A stretch of DNA of 64,000 bases from Tetrahymena elliotti 4EA (taxonomy: Eukaryota; Ciliophora; Oligohymenophorea; Hymenostomatida; Tetrahymenidae). Positions within the stretch are counted from its first letter, which is position 1. Every line of letters starts with the position of its first letter. Positions 1 to 11,179 of the stretch are shown here, one piece after another. Position numbers and translations under genes: made by a program. The notes beneath the pieces are model-generated. The model saw only the letters and a list, made by a program, of their open reading frames with translations. It was not told the origin of the DNA and did not search any database. Location: the NCBI GenBank assembly GCA_000231825.2, contig JH720321.1, forward strand, positions 873,602-937,601. The letters run 5' to 3'.

Positions 1-209
1 GGAATAGCAGAGGATTCAGTAACCTTAATGTCACCATCAATTAAGTAAGGAATGTTAGGGAAATCTAAGCCAAGTTCATTCTTATCCTTTCCGAACCATT
101 CTTCAGGGGCAGAGTAAATCTTGTTAGTGTATTCAACACCTAAGTAGGCAAGTAAGAAACGGAGAGGTTGAGCCAAACCTCTGATTCCCCAGTAACCAAG
201 AGTAGTCAT
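1..209 (-). CDS. Glutathione S-transferase, N-terminal part (cut by window edge)
   Basis: The minus strand opens with ATG at 209-207 and reads [20 protein letters not shown], then continues without a stop to the left edge (about 69 residues visible). This is the thioredoxin-fold N-terminal domain of a mu-class-like glutathione S-transferase: the Y-W-x-I-R-G-L-A-Q-P-x-R start, then P-N-I-P-Y-L and E-S-S-A-I, which bind glutathione. The family conjugates glutathione to electrophiles in the cytosol. It is nearly identical to the intact copy at 5525-6190, with which it also shares its upstream DNA, so the two are recent duplicates. The C-terminal alpha-helical domain lies outside the window. Confidence 0.93.
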   Translation of the reverse strand, partial: MTTLGYWGIRGLAQPLRFLLAYLGVEYTNKIYSAPEEWFGKDKNELGLDFPNIPYLIDGDIKVTESSAI

Positions 210-850
210 TTTTGAATGTGAGTTGTTGTTTTAAATTTTTTAAGTTTTGTTTTATTTTATTTATTGTTATTGTTATTAAAAAATTATATCTTTTTGAGAC
301 GAATATTTAAACATATCCTGCCTAATACAATAATAAAAAAATCAATAAAAAACTTCCACAAAAAGTTAATCTTCTAGAATAGTTATAGAATATTAAGAGA
401 ACATTTTCATTGTCATTTTGAATGTAAACATAACATGAAGAAATACCTTAAAATAAAAGAATTTAACAGAATATCTTTTATATGTTAAATCCCTACTTAA
501 ACTCTCAACTTATTTCCCTTTTAACTTCAACAGATTTGTTTCAGAATCATTAAAATTCAAGAAATTATTTTCTAATATGAAAAATGAGTGTTAAGATTTA
601 TTTTCACTTAAGAATAATAAAATAATAATAGCAACTTTAGATATTAAGATTTAGATGGTTATTGCTTTTACAATTTTTGAAAGGGGGCTTTTAATTACAA
701 CAATTTTCAAATCAATGTAATTTAGATTTTGTTATTATTACTTTTAATATGATGTAATTTTTGTTAAGCTTTTCACATCAGAATAATAGAAACATCAAAG
801 AATTTAGAAACTTCCTTTCGATCTATTTTCAAAAATTTCTGCTATATCCT
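210..850 (-). repeat. Duplicated upstream block of the GST genes, copy 1
   Basis: The bases upstream of the GST start here resemble those upstream of the decayed copy (about 1398-1960) and the intact copy (6191-6830). Shared stretches include the run just 5' of the start codon (gagttgttgttttaaattt) and, about 600 bp further up, an AATAGAAACAT...AAAGAATT block followed by CTTCC. The block probably contains the promoter and 5' UTR, but I see no defined promoter element in it. No gene is visible from 210 to 1197. Confidence 0.75.
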
Positions 851-1197
851 ATTTCTTTAATTATAATGCAATATTGATAGAGTATAATTATCTAACAATC
901 AATTACTTAATTATTTAAGAAATATTTTATTTTACAATTAACAGAGCGTAGATATTAATAAAATTCAAAAATTCAAGTTTACATGCATTTATTAGTAATT
1001 ATTTTTAAAATAAAAAGTTAAAAATCTTTGCTATTCTTAGAATAATTATGAATTTAGGTAAAAAAACAATAAAGCTTTTTTCTGACAGTTAATTTAAAAG
1101 ATTTTTCAAAAGGTATTATAGTCAAAATGGTTGAAGTTATAAGTTCTGAAAGTTAAAAATTGAAGTTTTTGGAAGGATTAGGATTAGGATATTCAAC

Positions 1198-1397
1198 GCA
1201 TCTCAGCTGTAACCTTAGCATTACCATCAATTAAGTAAGGAAGGTTATGAAAGTCTAAACCAAGTTGATTCTTATCCTTTCCAAACCATTTTTCATGGGT
1301 AGAATAAACTTGTTAGTGTATTTGAAATCTAAGTAGGTAAGTAAAAAATGGAGAGGTTGAGCCACACCTCTGAAGTCCGAGTAACCAAGAGTAGTTA
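1198..1397 (-). pseudogene. Decayed GST N-terminal fragment
   Basis: About 200 bp align along their length with the first exon of the GSTs at 1-209 and 5990-6190, including the segments for GYWxxRGLAQPL, the E-W-F-G-K-D-K-N motif and the P-N-I-P-Y segment. The start codon has become ATA (the plus strand reads TTAT where the paralogues have TCAT), and single-base indels disturb the frame near 1305-1330. The homology stops near 1198, before the C-terminal domain. I read this as a dead remnant of a duplicated GST. Confidence 0.85.
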
Positions 1398-1960
1398 TTT
1401 TTTAAAGTGAGTTATTGTTTTAAATTTTTAAGGATTTGTTTACTGTTATTGTGATAAAGATTACATATTTTTGATTTTTGGGCCAAAATTTTCAAAATAT
1501 CCTCTCTAATAAAAGAATAAATCAATAAAAAGCATCCACAATATCTTCTTGAATAGTATTTTAAATACCCTATCTATTTCTACTCTCAACTTTTTTTCCA
1601 TTTAATATAAATAGTGGAACATTTCTGAATCATTTATATTCAAGAAAATAATAAACCTATTTTTTAATGTGAAAAATGAGTGTTAAAATTTCAAAATAAA
1701 AACAAATTCTGATAGTAGTATTTGGATGGTGATTATTTTTATATATCTTACAGTCGTTTTTGTTTACAACAGTTTTCATCTAAAATTAAAAGAAAATTTT
1801 CAAGTAATTGACTTTTTAATTTAGATTTTGAAATTATTACTTTTAAAATGATACAATTTTTCTCAATTTTTTCGCATCAGAATAATAGAAACATTAAAGA
1901 ATTTAGAACTTTCCTTCAGTCAGCCTATTTTCAAAAATTTCTTGAAATATCTTTTTTTGA
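1398..1960 (-). repeat. Duplicated upstream block of the GST genes, copy 2
   Basis: This flank of the decayed GST matches the flanks of the intact copies, including the TTTAAATTTTTAAGG run beside the former start, the fragment AATAGAAACATTAAAGAATT and the following CTTCAGTCAG. The last two are shared especially closely with 6738-6795. It shows that the duplication included non-coding upstream DNA. Confidence 0.75.
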
Positions 1961-2314
1961 AGTTTAGTTTTAGATGATAGATGATATTTTTAGAATTACC
2001 TTTCAAAAAGTCAAAAGCATAACATTATTCGGTGTTCAATTTTAAAAGAATATACCTATTAATTGTAATAAAACAATAGTTTCTATACACGACATATGAA
2101 TGTTGTAGTTTGAATAAAAAACAATTAAAACTATCATTTTCATATTTGTGTTTTTATTTAAAATGGAAAATTATTGTAATAATAATTAATACACACATCT
2201 AAAGTGCATAAAAATGCTCTCAGAAATACATTTTAAAATTGTATTTATAAATAAATTTATAAATTTTTATTTTATATTTTTAGAATCTTGAATATCAATA
2301 ATTTATTACTCTAA

Positions 2315-2445
2315 GTCTATCTTTAATAACCCTAATGACTTATTGGACTCTAATTTCTCTTTCATTGCAAAATCTATCTGGATTTTATTCTAAAAGTTTG
2401 GGTTTGTTATATTTCTTGATGAAATAGAAGAGAGTAGCTCTCTAA
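2315..2445 (-). pseudogene. Decayed GST internal fragment
   Basis: About 120 bp match the middle of the intact GST at 7074-7880 (its positions about 7555-7680), including the codons for Y-I-I-K-K-Y-N-K and the following V-I-G-V segment. Substitutions and indels make it non-coding, and both ends of the gene are missing. The DNA between this fragment and the one at 1198-1397 also resembles 6800-7080, so the two fragments look like one degraded copy of the GST pair at 5525-7880. Confidence 0.75.
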
Positions 2446-2989
2446 AACATCATTATTTGAAAGATAAAAAGGTACTTAAATTACCCCAATATTTGTTATT
2501 AACCATAAATCCCTACTTTTAAATTTTCTTATTCCTTATTACTATAAAACTATAGCCTAAAAAGGTCCATAATGACCTCAAGAAGGCATTAATCCAAATA
2601 ATACTTTTTGCAATAATAAAATTATTTTCTCCTCTAATTATATCGTCTAAGATACCCTTAAACCCTAATTTAACATTTTGTATTTGAATTGAGTAAATCT
2701 AATTTAATTTCTTCTTGAATTCTAATTCTAATTTATTAACTTTTTAATATTTTCTTTTTTAATCAAAAATAAACAAAATCTTTATAAAATCAATAAAAAT
2801 TATTTATGCTTCTAATTCTGTTTTTTCATTAATAAAAATAAATATTTTTTGGAATTAAGTAAAACTGTTATATCTCTGTCTTGTAGCCTTTCATCTTTAG
2901 GTAGAATCTTCGGATTCATCTATATATAAGTATGATATATTATCATTTTTAAAAGTATTCATTTATTAATTTATTTTCTTAAACTAAAT
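2446..2989. other. AT-rich stretch without a gene
   Basis: I see no coding signal here. The stretch lies between the GST remnant and the hAT transposase remnant and may include one end of the transposon. I could not identify terminal inverted repeats or a target-site duplication. Confidence 0.5.
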
Positions 2990-4990
2990 ACTGATTTTAA
3001 AATTGAAATTTTTTTTAATTTATCTGGCTTGATTCTATTTCTTTCTTTACAAAATATCAATCCAGAAACATTAAAAAATCTTTCTGATTCACTTGGTGAT
3101 GGTGGACATGAGAGATATTTTGATGCTATAATGTAATCTATTTTTTAAATATCTCCAATGAGTAAAAATATTTTATCTTTGGTAAATAATTGGAATTTAA
3201 ATAATATTCTCCAACTTACAAGTAAAGTTTTCGAATTATTATTCTTCTTCTTCATTATTTTAAGTTTTTCTATTATTTTGTTTAATTAATGACAAATTCT
3301 TTGTATGCTAAAAGTAAAATGATAGCATTTCATTTAAAGAAAGTATCTTGTTATCATCAAGTTTTATCTTTTTTGTTGCAGATATCGTTTATCAGCCTCT
3401 ATCCAATCAAAGTCTTTGTGAGAAAAATATTCTTAGACTTAAGCACTTAAATAATCATCTTTTAATGATAACTCCATAAATTTTAATTAACAACAGATTA
3501 TTCTTTCAGCCGAGCATAGTAACCAATTAATGAACTTTACTTTCATTAAGATGAATTTATGAGTACTTTGATTTTTATTTTAAAATAAAGAATCTAATTT
3601 TTATATTATCCTTTCATGTATTTAATAAATTATTGATTATAGTATCAATCAATTCCAAATATTACAAAATAATTTGATTCAAGGAATAAAGTATTAAATA
3701 CAAGAATCTCTTTTTTCTATCATATCTGTAGATTCCTTAAATGTATTTAACACTTTTACTAGTTAATTTAATAACCCAAAGAAAAACTGTATTGTAAGGA
3801 ATCTTGGTTTTCTAGGAAACTCTTAAAAATTAAAAAATAAGAGTTCCATCCTGTTTTTACATACTAAACAAGTTTTTTGATTCTCTTATTGAGTGATTTT
3901 TGTGCCATAATTAATTATTAGTTGCTAGGTTAGATTAATGATAAAAGGAAACAATCTTTTAACATTTTTCTTTTAATTGATCAAGCTCTATTAATAAATA
4001 TATTTGAAATATGATTACTATTATTATGGTTCTTCTTGTTTTGTAAACCTTTCATTTTCAAACTCTCTTAAGTTATATAAAAAAAAATCTTTTTCAAGAA
4101 ATTCTAACTTAGTCTGTTTCTAGAATTAATTAAAGAATATTTTAGGAATGTGGAAAATAATCTATCAATAAGCGATGATATTGGATGTAAAATATACAAT
4201 TTAGTTAAGGGATTTAAAACACTTGATGAATTAGTTTAAGATAATAAAAATTGTCAATTGAACTTAAATAAAAATCTATTTGACTATTACATGTTTTATG
4301 ATTATTGTAGCAACATTGACAGAATGAAATTTAAAATTGATTATTTACCTACATTTTTAGCAATTTCCTAAAGATAAATTATGCATTTTTCAAGACTGTA
4401 AAAATAATTTATACTAGATTTTTACAAAAAACATGATGAAATATTTTAAAAAATAAATTATTTATGATCAATTTTTTACCTTATTTAATTGAATAAATTT
4501 AATTTTATTTGTTGATTAAATAAAAATAATATTATTATGAGAAAGGTTAAATTGAAAGAGTCAATAAGTAATTAATTTTGGTATTTAACTTTTAGTCTTA
4601 TCTCAAATTGAGATAATAATATTTTAGTCAATTTTATCTAGTTTATATTCTTTTAGACCATTGAAAGTCATTTTCCTGATAGATTTAATCTTTTATAGAG
4701 ATCTTTTCTGCCATAAAAGAGCATAACTAAACACTCCTGATCTATTTATATCTGCAGAAAAATAAATGAGAATTATTTCATTTTACTTAAAGCTAAGATT
4801 TTATGAATTTCATTTAGTCCACTTTTAATGATCTAATCTACATCTTTTTTTCAAAAATATCTTGATTACTTTTGTGGTGTAGTTGTATGCTAATCCAATT
4901 AATTTTCAAGTTGATACATATTTTCTAAATGAATTCTATGTCTTCAGATTATGATTAGAGAGTGATGAACATACTGAGATTTTTCTTTTA
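2990..4990 (-). pseudogene. hAT-family transposase remnant
   Basis: Read on the minus strand with the ciliate code, several separated segments keep hAT transposase landmarks in the right order. Near 4750 there is an S-A-D-I stretch that may correspond to the catalytic-Asp region. Near 3855-3800 there is K-T-G-W-N-S-Y-F, like the T-R-W-N-S motif. Near 3760-3690 there is L-N-T-F-K-E-S-T-D-M-I-E with a following Y-F-I-P. At about 3120-3030 there is K-Y-L-S-C-P-P-S-P-S-E-S-E-R-F-F-N-V-S-G, the C-terminal dimerisation domain. Frames shift between segments and TGA codons interrupt, so it is dead. hAT enzymes cut and paste DNA transposons. The N-terminal zinc finger is not clear. Confidence 0.75.
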
Positions 4991-5524
4991 AGGGCATATA
5001 AATGCCCTTCTTTTGGTCTATGCCAAACAGTGACAATTTAATTGAGTAAATTTGGAATTTTCACACTTCATTCATTTTTTCAAAGCGTGATTGCTCAATA
5101 TCTTTTATTGAATTAGCATAAGCTTGAGTCTTTTTTATGTTATTTTGTAATTTATCCATTTCCTTTCTTCTTCCTCTTACTTTTATTTTTATAAACTCAC
5201 CTAATCATAGAAGTTTTTGTACAAGCGAATTCTTTTAAATTGAGTAAACCAGAATCCTTTTTGGATATAATAATGGTTAAATTTCTGATCAAGATTAATA
5301 GATACTGATTAATTATTAAATTAAAAAATGTAAAGGTTAAGTATTTTGATCAAAAAAATAAAATAAAATTTTACTTAATAAAACAAATTAAATTTTGGAT
5401 AAAAAGAGGCTAAAGTTTTTGTTTTTTTTAATGAAGAAAAATATTAAGTATTTTTTTACAAGATACTAAAATACAAATAATAAAGTAAAATCAATTTATT
5501 ATAATTTAAATTTATATTACAAGA
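4991..5524. other. AT-rich stretch without a gene
   Basis: Low-complexity intergenic DNA 3' of the GST at 5525. It may include the far end of the hAT element. No supportable gene is present. Confidence 0.5.
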
Positions 5525-6190
5525 TCATTGAGGACCGTACCAGGTAGCCATTTTAGAGTGTAAGAAATTCTTAAGGTTTATGTTGGGATTAGCAAGGTAT
5601 TCCTTAATTCCAGGGAGGTTTTCAAATCTGGTAATATAAACAGTGAGAGTATCAGTAATAGCTTCAGGGAAAATGTATTTAATATAATTAAGGACTTCAT
5701 AGAAGAGGAAATCAGCATAAGTTAAGGTACCTACCAAGAAATCCTTGTCACCAAGATAGGCAGTGAGTTTCTTAATTAAGTTACCAGCCTTGCCATTATA
5801 AGCTTTTTCCTTAGCATTGTTGAAATCAGGGTTGAAGCATAAACCAGTGATCTCCTTGGAAAGATCTCTGACAACACCAATAACTTAAGCAACTCTAACT
5901 TCCTTTTCACTGTAAGAGCCATCGTTGGAGGTTCCTAATAAATCATTTCTCTTGTGCTTTCTAATAAGATAGATAGGAATAGCAGAGGATTCAGTAACCT
6001 TAACATCACCATCAATTAAGTAAGGAATGTTAGGGAAATCTAAGCCGAGTTCATTCTTATCCTTTCCGAACCATTCTTAATATTCAGAGATAGAGTAAGT
6101 CTTGTTAGTGTATTCAACGCCTAAGTAGGCAAGTAAGAAACGGAGAGGTTGAGCTAAGCTTCTGATGTTCCAGTAACCAAGAGTAGTCAT
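5525..6190 (-). CDS. Glutathione S-transferase, intact
   Basis: A single exon on the minus strand runs from ATG at 6190-6188 to TGA at 5527-5525 and encodes 221 residues, the usual mu-class length. The N-terminal thioredoxin-like domain carries the G-Y-W-N-I-R start, P-N-I-P-Y-L and E-S-S-A-I-P (glutathione site). The helical C-terminal domain contains [10 protein letters not shown] and ends [12 protein letters not shown] and TAG codons inside the frame are read as Gln. It should conjugate glutathione to electrophiles in the cytosol. Its upstream DNA is shared with the partial GST at the left edge, so the two may be co-regulated. The next GST upstream, at 7074-7880, is a more diverged paralogue on the same strand. 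Confidence 0.96.
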
Positions 6191-7073
6191 ATTTGAATGT
6201 GAGTTGTAGTTTTAAATTTTTAAAGATTTGTTTTTTTATTTATTATTATTATTGTTATTAAGAGATTATATCTTTTTGGGACGAATATTTAAAGGTAAAA
6301 TAAATCAATAAAAAATTCCACAAAAATAATCTTCTAGAATAGTAAAAGAACATTAAAAGAAAATTTTTTTTTTGTCTAAATGTAAACAACATGTAGAAAA
6401 ACCTTAAAATAAATGAATTTAACAGAATATCTTCTATATTTTAAATACCCTATCTATTTGACCTCTCACCTTTTGTTCCATAACTTAAATAGTGGAACTT
6501 GTTTGAGAATCATTTTTTTTCAAGAAATCTATAAACCTATCTGAAAAATGAGTGCTAAGATTTCAAAATAAAAGCCAAATAAAATTATGATGGCAATTGT
6601 TTTTACAATTTTCTAAAGGTGGTTTTTGATTACAACAATTTTCATCAATATTATAAGAAAAATTTTAAGCTACTGACTGTTTAATTTAAATTTGAAATTA
6701 GTACTTTTTTTAATGCATTTTTGTTAAATTTTTGACATCAAGAACAATAGAAACATTAAAGAATTCAGAGCAGCCTTCCTTCAGTCAGACTATTTTGGGA
6801 TTTTTTGACATATCTTTTTTAGAAGATTTATTTTTTTCTAAAAAGTAGAAATAAACTTTATATTTTTTTTCAGAAATGCTTGCTGAAGTAAAATGGTCTA
6901 AATACATAGACATTAAGAGTTTCTATGATAAAATTAGTTTGAAATGACATTTGTTGTGATATTTAATAAAATAAATTCAATACATAATATACAGTTATTG
7001 CATGAATAGCAAAATAGTTAAAAAATATAATGTTTATATTTGTGTTTCTATTTAAAATGAGAAATAATTTTAA
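6191..7073 (-). repeat. Duplicated GST upstream/intergenic block, copy 3
   Basis: Non-coding DNA between two GST genes. Its part next to the start codon at 6190 matches the blocks at 210-850 and 1398-1960. Its far part (about 6800-7073) resembles 1950-2200 (shared TATTTGTGTTT...TATTTAAAATG). The whole interval therefore took part in the duplication. No gene is seen inside it. Confidence 0.7.
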
Positions 7074-7880
7074 TCATTTAGGACCTGACCAAATAGCTTT
7101 GTTGCATGGCAAAAAGGCATTAAGATCTATGGTCGGTTTAGCAATGTATTCCTTGATTCCAGGGAGACTTTCAAATCTGTTTAAGTATTTAGAAAGACTT
7201 TGAGTGATACTTTAAGGGAAAATATGCTTGAAATAACAAAGAATCTCATAGAATTAGAAGTCTGCATATGTCAAATTGCCAAGCAAGAAATCTTTGTCAC
7301 CCAAATAAGTAGTTAATTTCTATTTTAAAATTATTTCAATAAATAAGTCAACCATTCAATAATTATTTCAAGTAATTATGTTATTGAAAGTAAAAATTCT
7401 TATCATAAAATTTAAAAACGCAAAATATTCAGTCACATTTGAAAAAATCCTTTTAAAAATAATTATTACTTGAAGTCCGGCTTAGAGTTTTTCATTGTAG
7501 GACTTTTCTTTGATGATAGCAAAGTCAGGATTGAAGCAGAGTCCTAATAATTCTTTAGTAATATCTTTAATAACCCCAATAACTTATTAGACTCTAATTT
7601 CTTTTTCGCTGTATGATCCATCAGGATTTTATCCTAAAAGTTCAGGCTTGTTATATTTCTTGATGATGTAGAAGGGAATAGCTGATGATTCACTCAACTT
7701 AATTTGATTATCAATGAAATAAGGGATATTAGGAAAATCCATTCCTAAATTCTTTTTATCATTTTAAAACCAATCTTCTCCATTGTAATGTTTATCAGTG
7801 TATTAAACACCTAAGTAAGCCAATAAAAAGCGAATAGGTTAAGCTAAACCTCTAAAGCTCCAATATCCCAAAGTAGCCAT
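7074..7880 (-). CDS. Glutathione S-transferase, diverged paralogue with one intron
   Basis: Minus strand, exon 1 7880-7470 and exon 2 7319-7074, joined across a 150-bp GTAATA...AAATAG intron. It encodes 218 residues, starting M-A-T-L-G-Y-W-S-F-R and ending A-I-W-S-G-P-K before TGA. Glutathione-site motifs P-N-I-P-Y-F and E-S-S-A-I-P are present, as is the L-T-Y-A-D-F helix. It is colinear with the intronless copy at 5525-6190, whose sequence runs straight across the intron position, so intron gain here or loss there separates the two. The role is glutathione conjugation in the cytosol. A fragment at 2315-2445 derives from a copy of this gene. Confidence 0.94.
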
Positions 7881-10800
7881 TTGCTTTGATGTTAAAATAT
7901 GAAAAATGAAAAATGTTAAAGATTAAACTTCTAAGTTTACAAATGTTCTAAAAGTTCTATTTAGAATTACAAGTGTCTTTTATTAGTTTTTTTTCAATAA
8001 AATTTTAATTTCGTAATTTTTTCCAGACTAATCAAAGAATTCTTTTAAGAAATTAGATTCAAAATCTATTTTTATTTCGCATTGAAGTCTTTAATATGTT
8101 AAACAGAATAGCATAGAAAAACTAATTTTTAGTTTAAAGATAGATAAATCTGTTAAATTTTAGAGTTGTTTTTTGTTCATTTGAGAAAAATTTTTGTTTT
8201 CAAAAACCTAATTAATAGTATTTATGATATTAATTTAAAATAAGCAATCAAAATTATTTTATATTTTTAGAAAAAAGAAAATTTTCTAATATTACAGTAA
8301 TTGAAATAAAGAATTCAAATTTTTGCTTGTTATTGGTAATTAAGAAACTAAAATTTTTAAAGGGTTGACAATTTTCCTCAATCTATTCTTAATAAATTAA
8401 TAAGCTTAGATTGAGTCATATCAAAAAATAAATAAATTAATAGTAATAATCAGATCAGATTTAATTAAAATAAAAACAAATTTGACACATTTAAAATGAC
8501 AAAGAAATATTTTTTATCTTCTTACTAATTTAATTAAATAATTCTGTAAAAATGATAAACCAAAATATTTTAAACTTAAATTATTTTTATAATTAAAGGT
8601 ATTTAAATATTATTTACAAATAAAAATAATCATTTAAGAATATTATTTTAAAATGGTCAAAATATGATTTGATAAATGGGTGAAATTGTTATTTATCAAA
8701 AAAAGTTTTATTTTAATTGATCTTTAATAATAAGAAAAAGATATTATTAAAATAAAATTAGCTAATATCATGCTTTTTCAAAAGTAGTTAATAAGAATTA
8801 TAATAAATTTACTATCTATTTATGAAATATAATGAAAAATTATAAAAAAACACACACAATACACAAATAATTTGACTTTATTATATTAATAAAAAATATA
8901 AAATATTTTTTTAAAACATAAAAAATAATTAATTATTTTATAAGAAAAATTTTTTAATTTTTTAAGATTTAATTTGGTATTTACCTTGAAATAAAAATAA
9001 ACAATTTAATTTGTTTTTCAGTGAATGAAAAGGTAGATAGATATTCAAAAATAGTAAATCAAAGTACACCTTTTCTAATTTACAGATTTTATAATTTAAA
9101 TTTCCGATTGGTAAAAATAAACACATTTTTTAGGAAATTCGAATGACTTTAGAAAAATTACAAAACAATTTTGAAAAATATCTAAAAAATGTGATAAAAA
9201 ATAAGAAAATATTTTTATTTTTTGCTTTTTTAACTTCATTTTAAGAAATGTAACAAAAAATAATGAATACTTTATGATGATCTATGAAAATAAAAATATA
9301 AATTACAAGCTCTGATATTTATTTTTTTCAATATTATTTCAGAGAAATCAAATTTTCTAAAAAAATTGAAATCGAATGATATAATATATTTTTATTTCGT
9401 CATTGATGATAAATAAAAATTAATATTTATTCATAAAAACTACTATTTTTTTTTGAAGAACTCAAATATTTTTTTAGCTTTTAGATGTGATGTTTTTAAC
9501 AAAATTTCTTTAGCAGCTGATGTTTTAATCATAAAAAGTGAGATTCAAACTAATTTATCTTTTGTTGTTTTTCTAAGAATAAATTAGAGTCATAGTAATT
9601 AAGATAAGGAAATACCACATTTAAATTAATAATTATCTATATGATAATAAAATCAGAAATATAAAATTATGAAATAGTACTTGCAAAGACTTTACTCGAA
9701 ATTAATTTGCAATAATAATGTATTTTCAATGGCAAGATATGAAAAAAATTTTGAACAAATATTTACTTTTCTTTTATTTTTTTTCAAATATATAATTGCA
9801 AATATTACAAAAAATAAAGAAGAGTCCTTTTTTATATTTTTTCTCTTGAGTTTTTCTTTTAAGAAAATAAAGAATTTTTTTTTAAATCTTAAAATAATAA
9901 ACGAAGTTTATACTAATTTACTTTTAAAACTCTAAAAATAATTATAACTATATTCTCTACAATTTAGAATCATTTTATTCATTACTCTCTCTCAATTTTT
10001 AAATAAAATTAGAGTTTTTTGTAAATTAAAAAATTGATAAGTCAGGCAAAATATTTTTTGAAAAATATTGGCTTTTTATTTATTCAATAAAGCCTTCTTT
10101 AATACTTCTTATATACAGTATTAGAAACTAGAGTAGAATTTAGAATCTTTAAATAAGAATAATTTTTAAAAAATATTTGGAATTAAAAAATTTGTTAAGC
10201 ATTTAAAAAGGAAAGAAGGTTTAATGTTTGTAACCTTTTTAGGAAAAAATTTACCAAAAAAATATGATTTGATAAAGGATAGGATCTTTATTGATCAGAA
10301 TTATTTAGTAATAGACCATGAATAAGACTTAGAGTAGATAGATATTCGAATTTAGAATTCGATTGCAATTAAACCATCTTAGGAGAATCAAGAGCTAAAA
10401 ATAAATTTTTAAATTAGATTAATTTATTTTTAAATTTCCTTAAGCATAACCACAAATTCCCAAAAATAAATTTAGTAAAAAAGCTCCCAGAAAGCTATTC
10501 CTTATTTTCAAAAAAATAAAATGAGCAAATATGGCTTTTAAATAAAAATCACTGTGATATATATATTATTTTGACTACCATTTATGTGCTTTTAAAACAA
10601 AAGAAACACTAAAAATAATCATAATTATTTGGTTGGGAAACTACATAAAGTACTAATTTACTAGTAAGAAAGAAAAAATATAATTAAACTAAGTATAGTC
10701 CAATTGAATTTCGAATTAATTTAATTGAAAAACTCTATAACAAAAGTTAATCTTTGGTGCAAAATCTTTAATTAGTCTTTATAGATGAATGGTTGTTTAA

Positions 10801-11179
10801 TACTTGTCATAATTTTATTACCCAAATAAAAGACAGTAAGGAAATTTATTAATAGAATGTAATATTAAGGGGGCAAAGAAAACTTCATTTAGATTAACTT
10901 ATAATATTAATTAATTATTTCACTAATATATGAGTGGATAGTTTATCATACAAAAATCAAATAAAAAGTGATACTTTGTTACTAAGGAAGAAAAATAGCA
11001 ATATTTGATCTTAAGTAAATAAGTATTTTGCAAAATTTAGATTTACAACAAAAGTTTTTATAAAAAAAACAAATCAAAATAAACAAAATAAAGCAAAAGA
11101 GTTTGATTATCTAATATCAACTATCAAATCAACTTACTTAAAAAACAAACAGATTCCATTTATTTTTCTCTCAAATTCA
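7881..11179. other. 3.3-kb AT-rich interval without a supportable gene
   Basis: Between the divergent GST and SLC44-like genes the DNA is dominated by A/T runs. The longest open frame I noted (9669-10037, plus) is almost all Phe, Lys, Asn, Ile and Leu, as expected from base composition alone. No repeat unit, tRNA-like sequence or protein motif was recognised. Both promoters should lie at its ends. Confidence 0.6.

Noticed and set aside
9669..10037. A 122-codon plus-strand open frame in the AT-rich gap
   Set aside because: Composition is almost entirely Phe, Lys, Asn, Ile and Leu, as chance gives in AT-rich DNA when TGA is the only stop. No motif and no intron structure.
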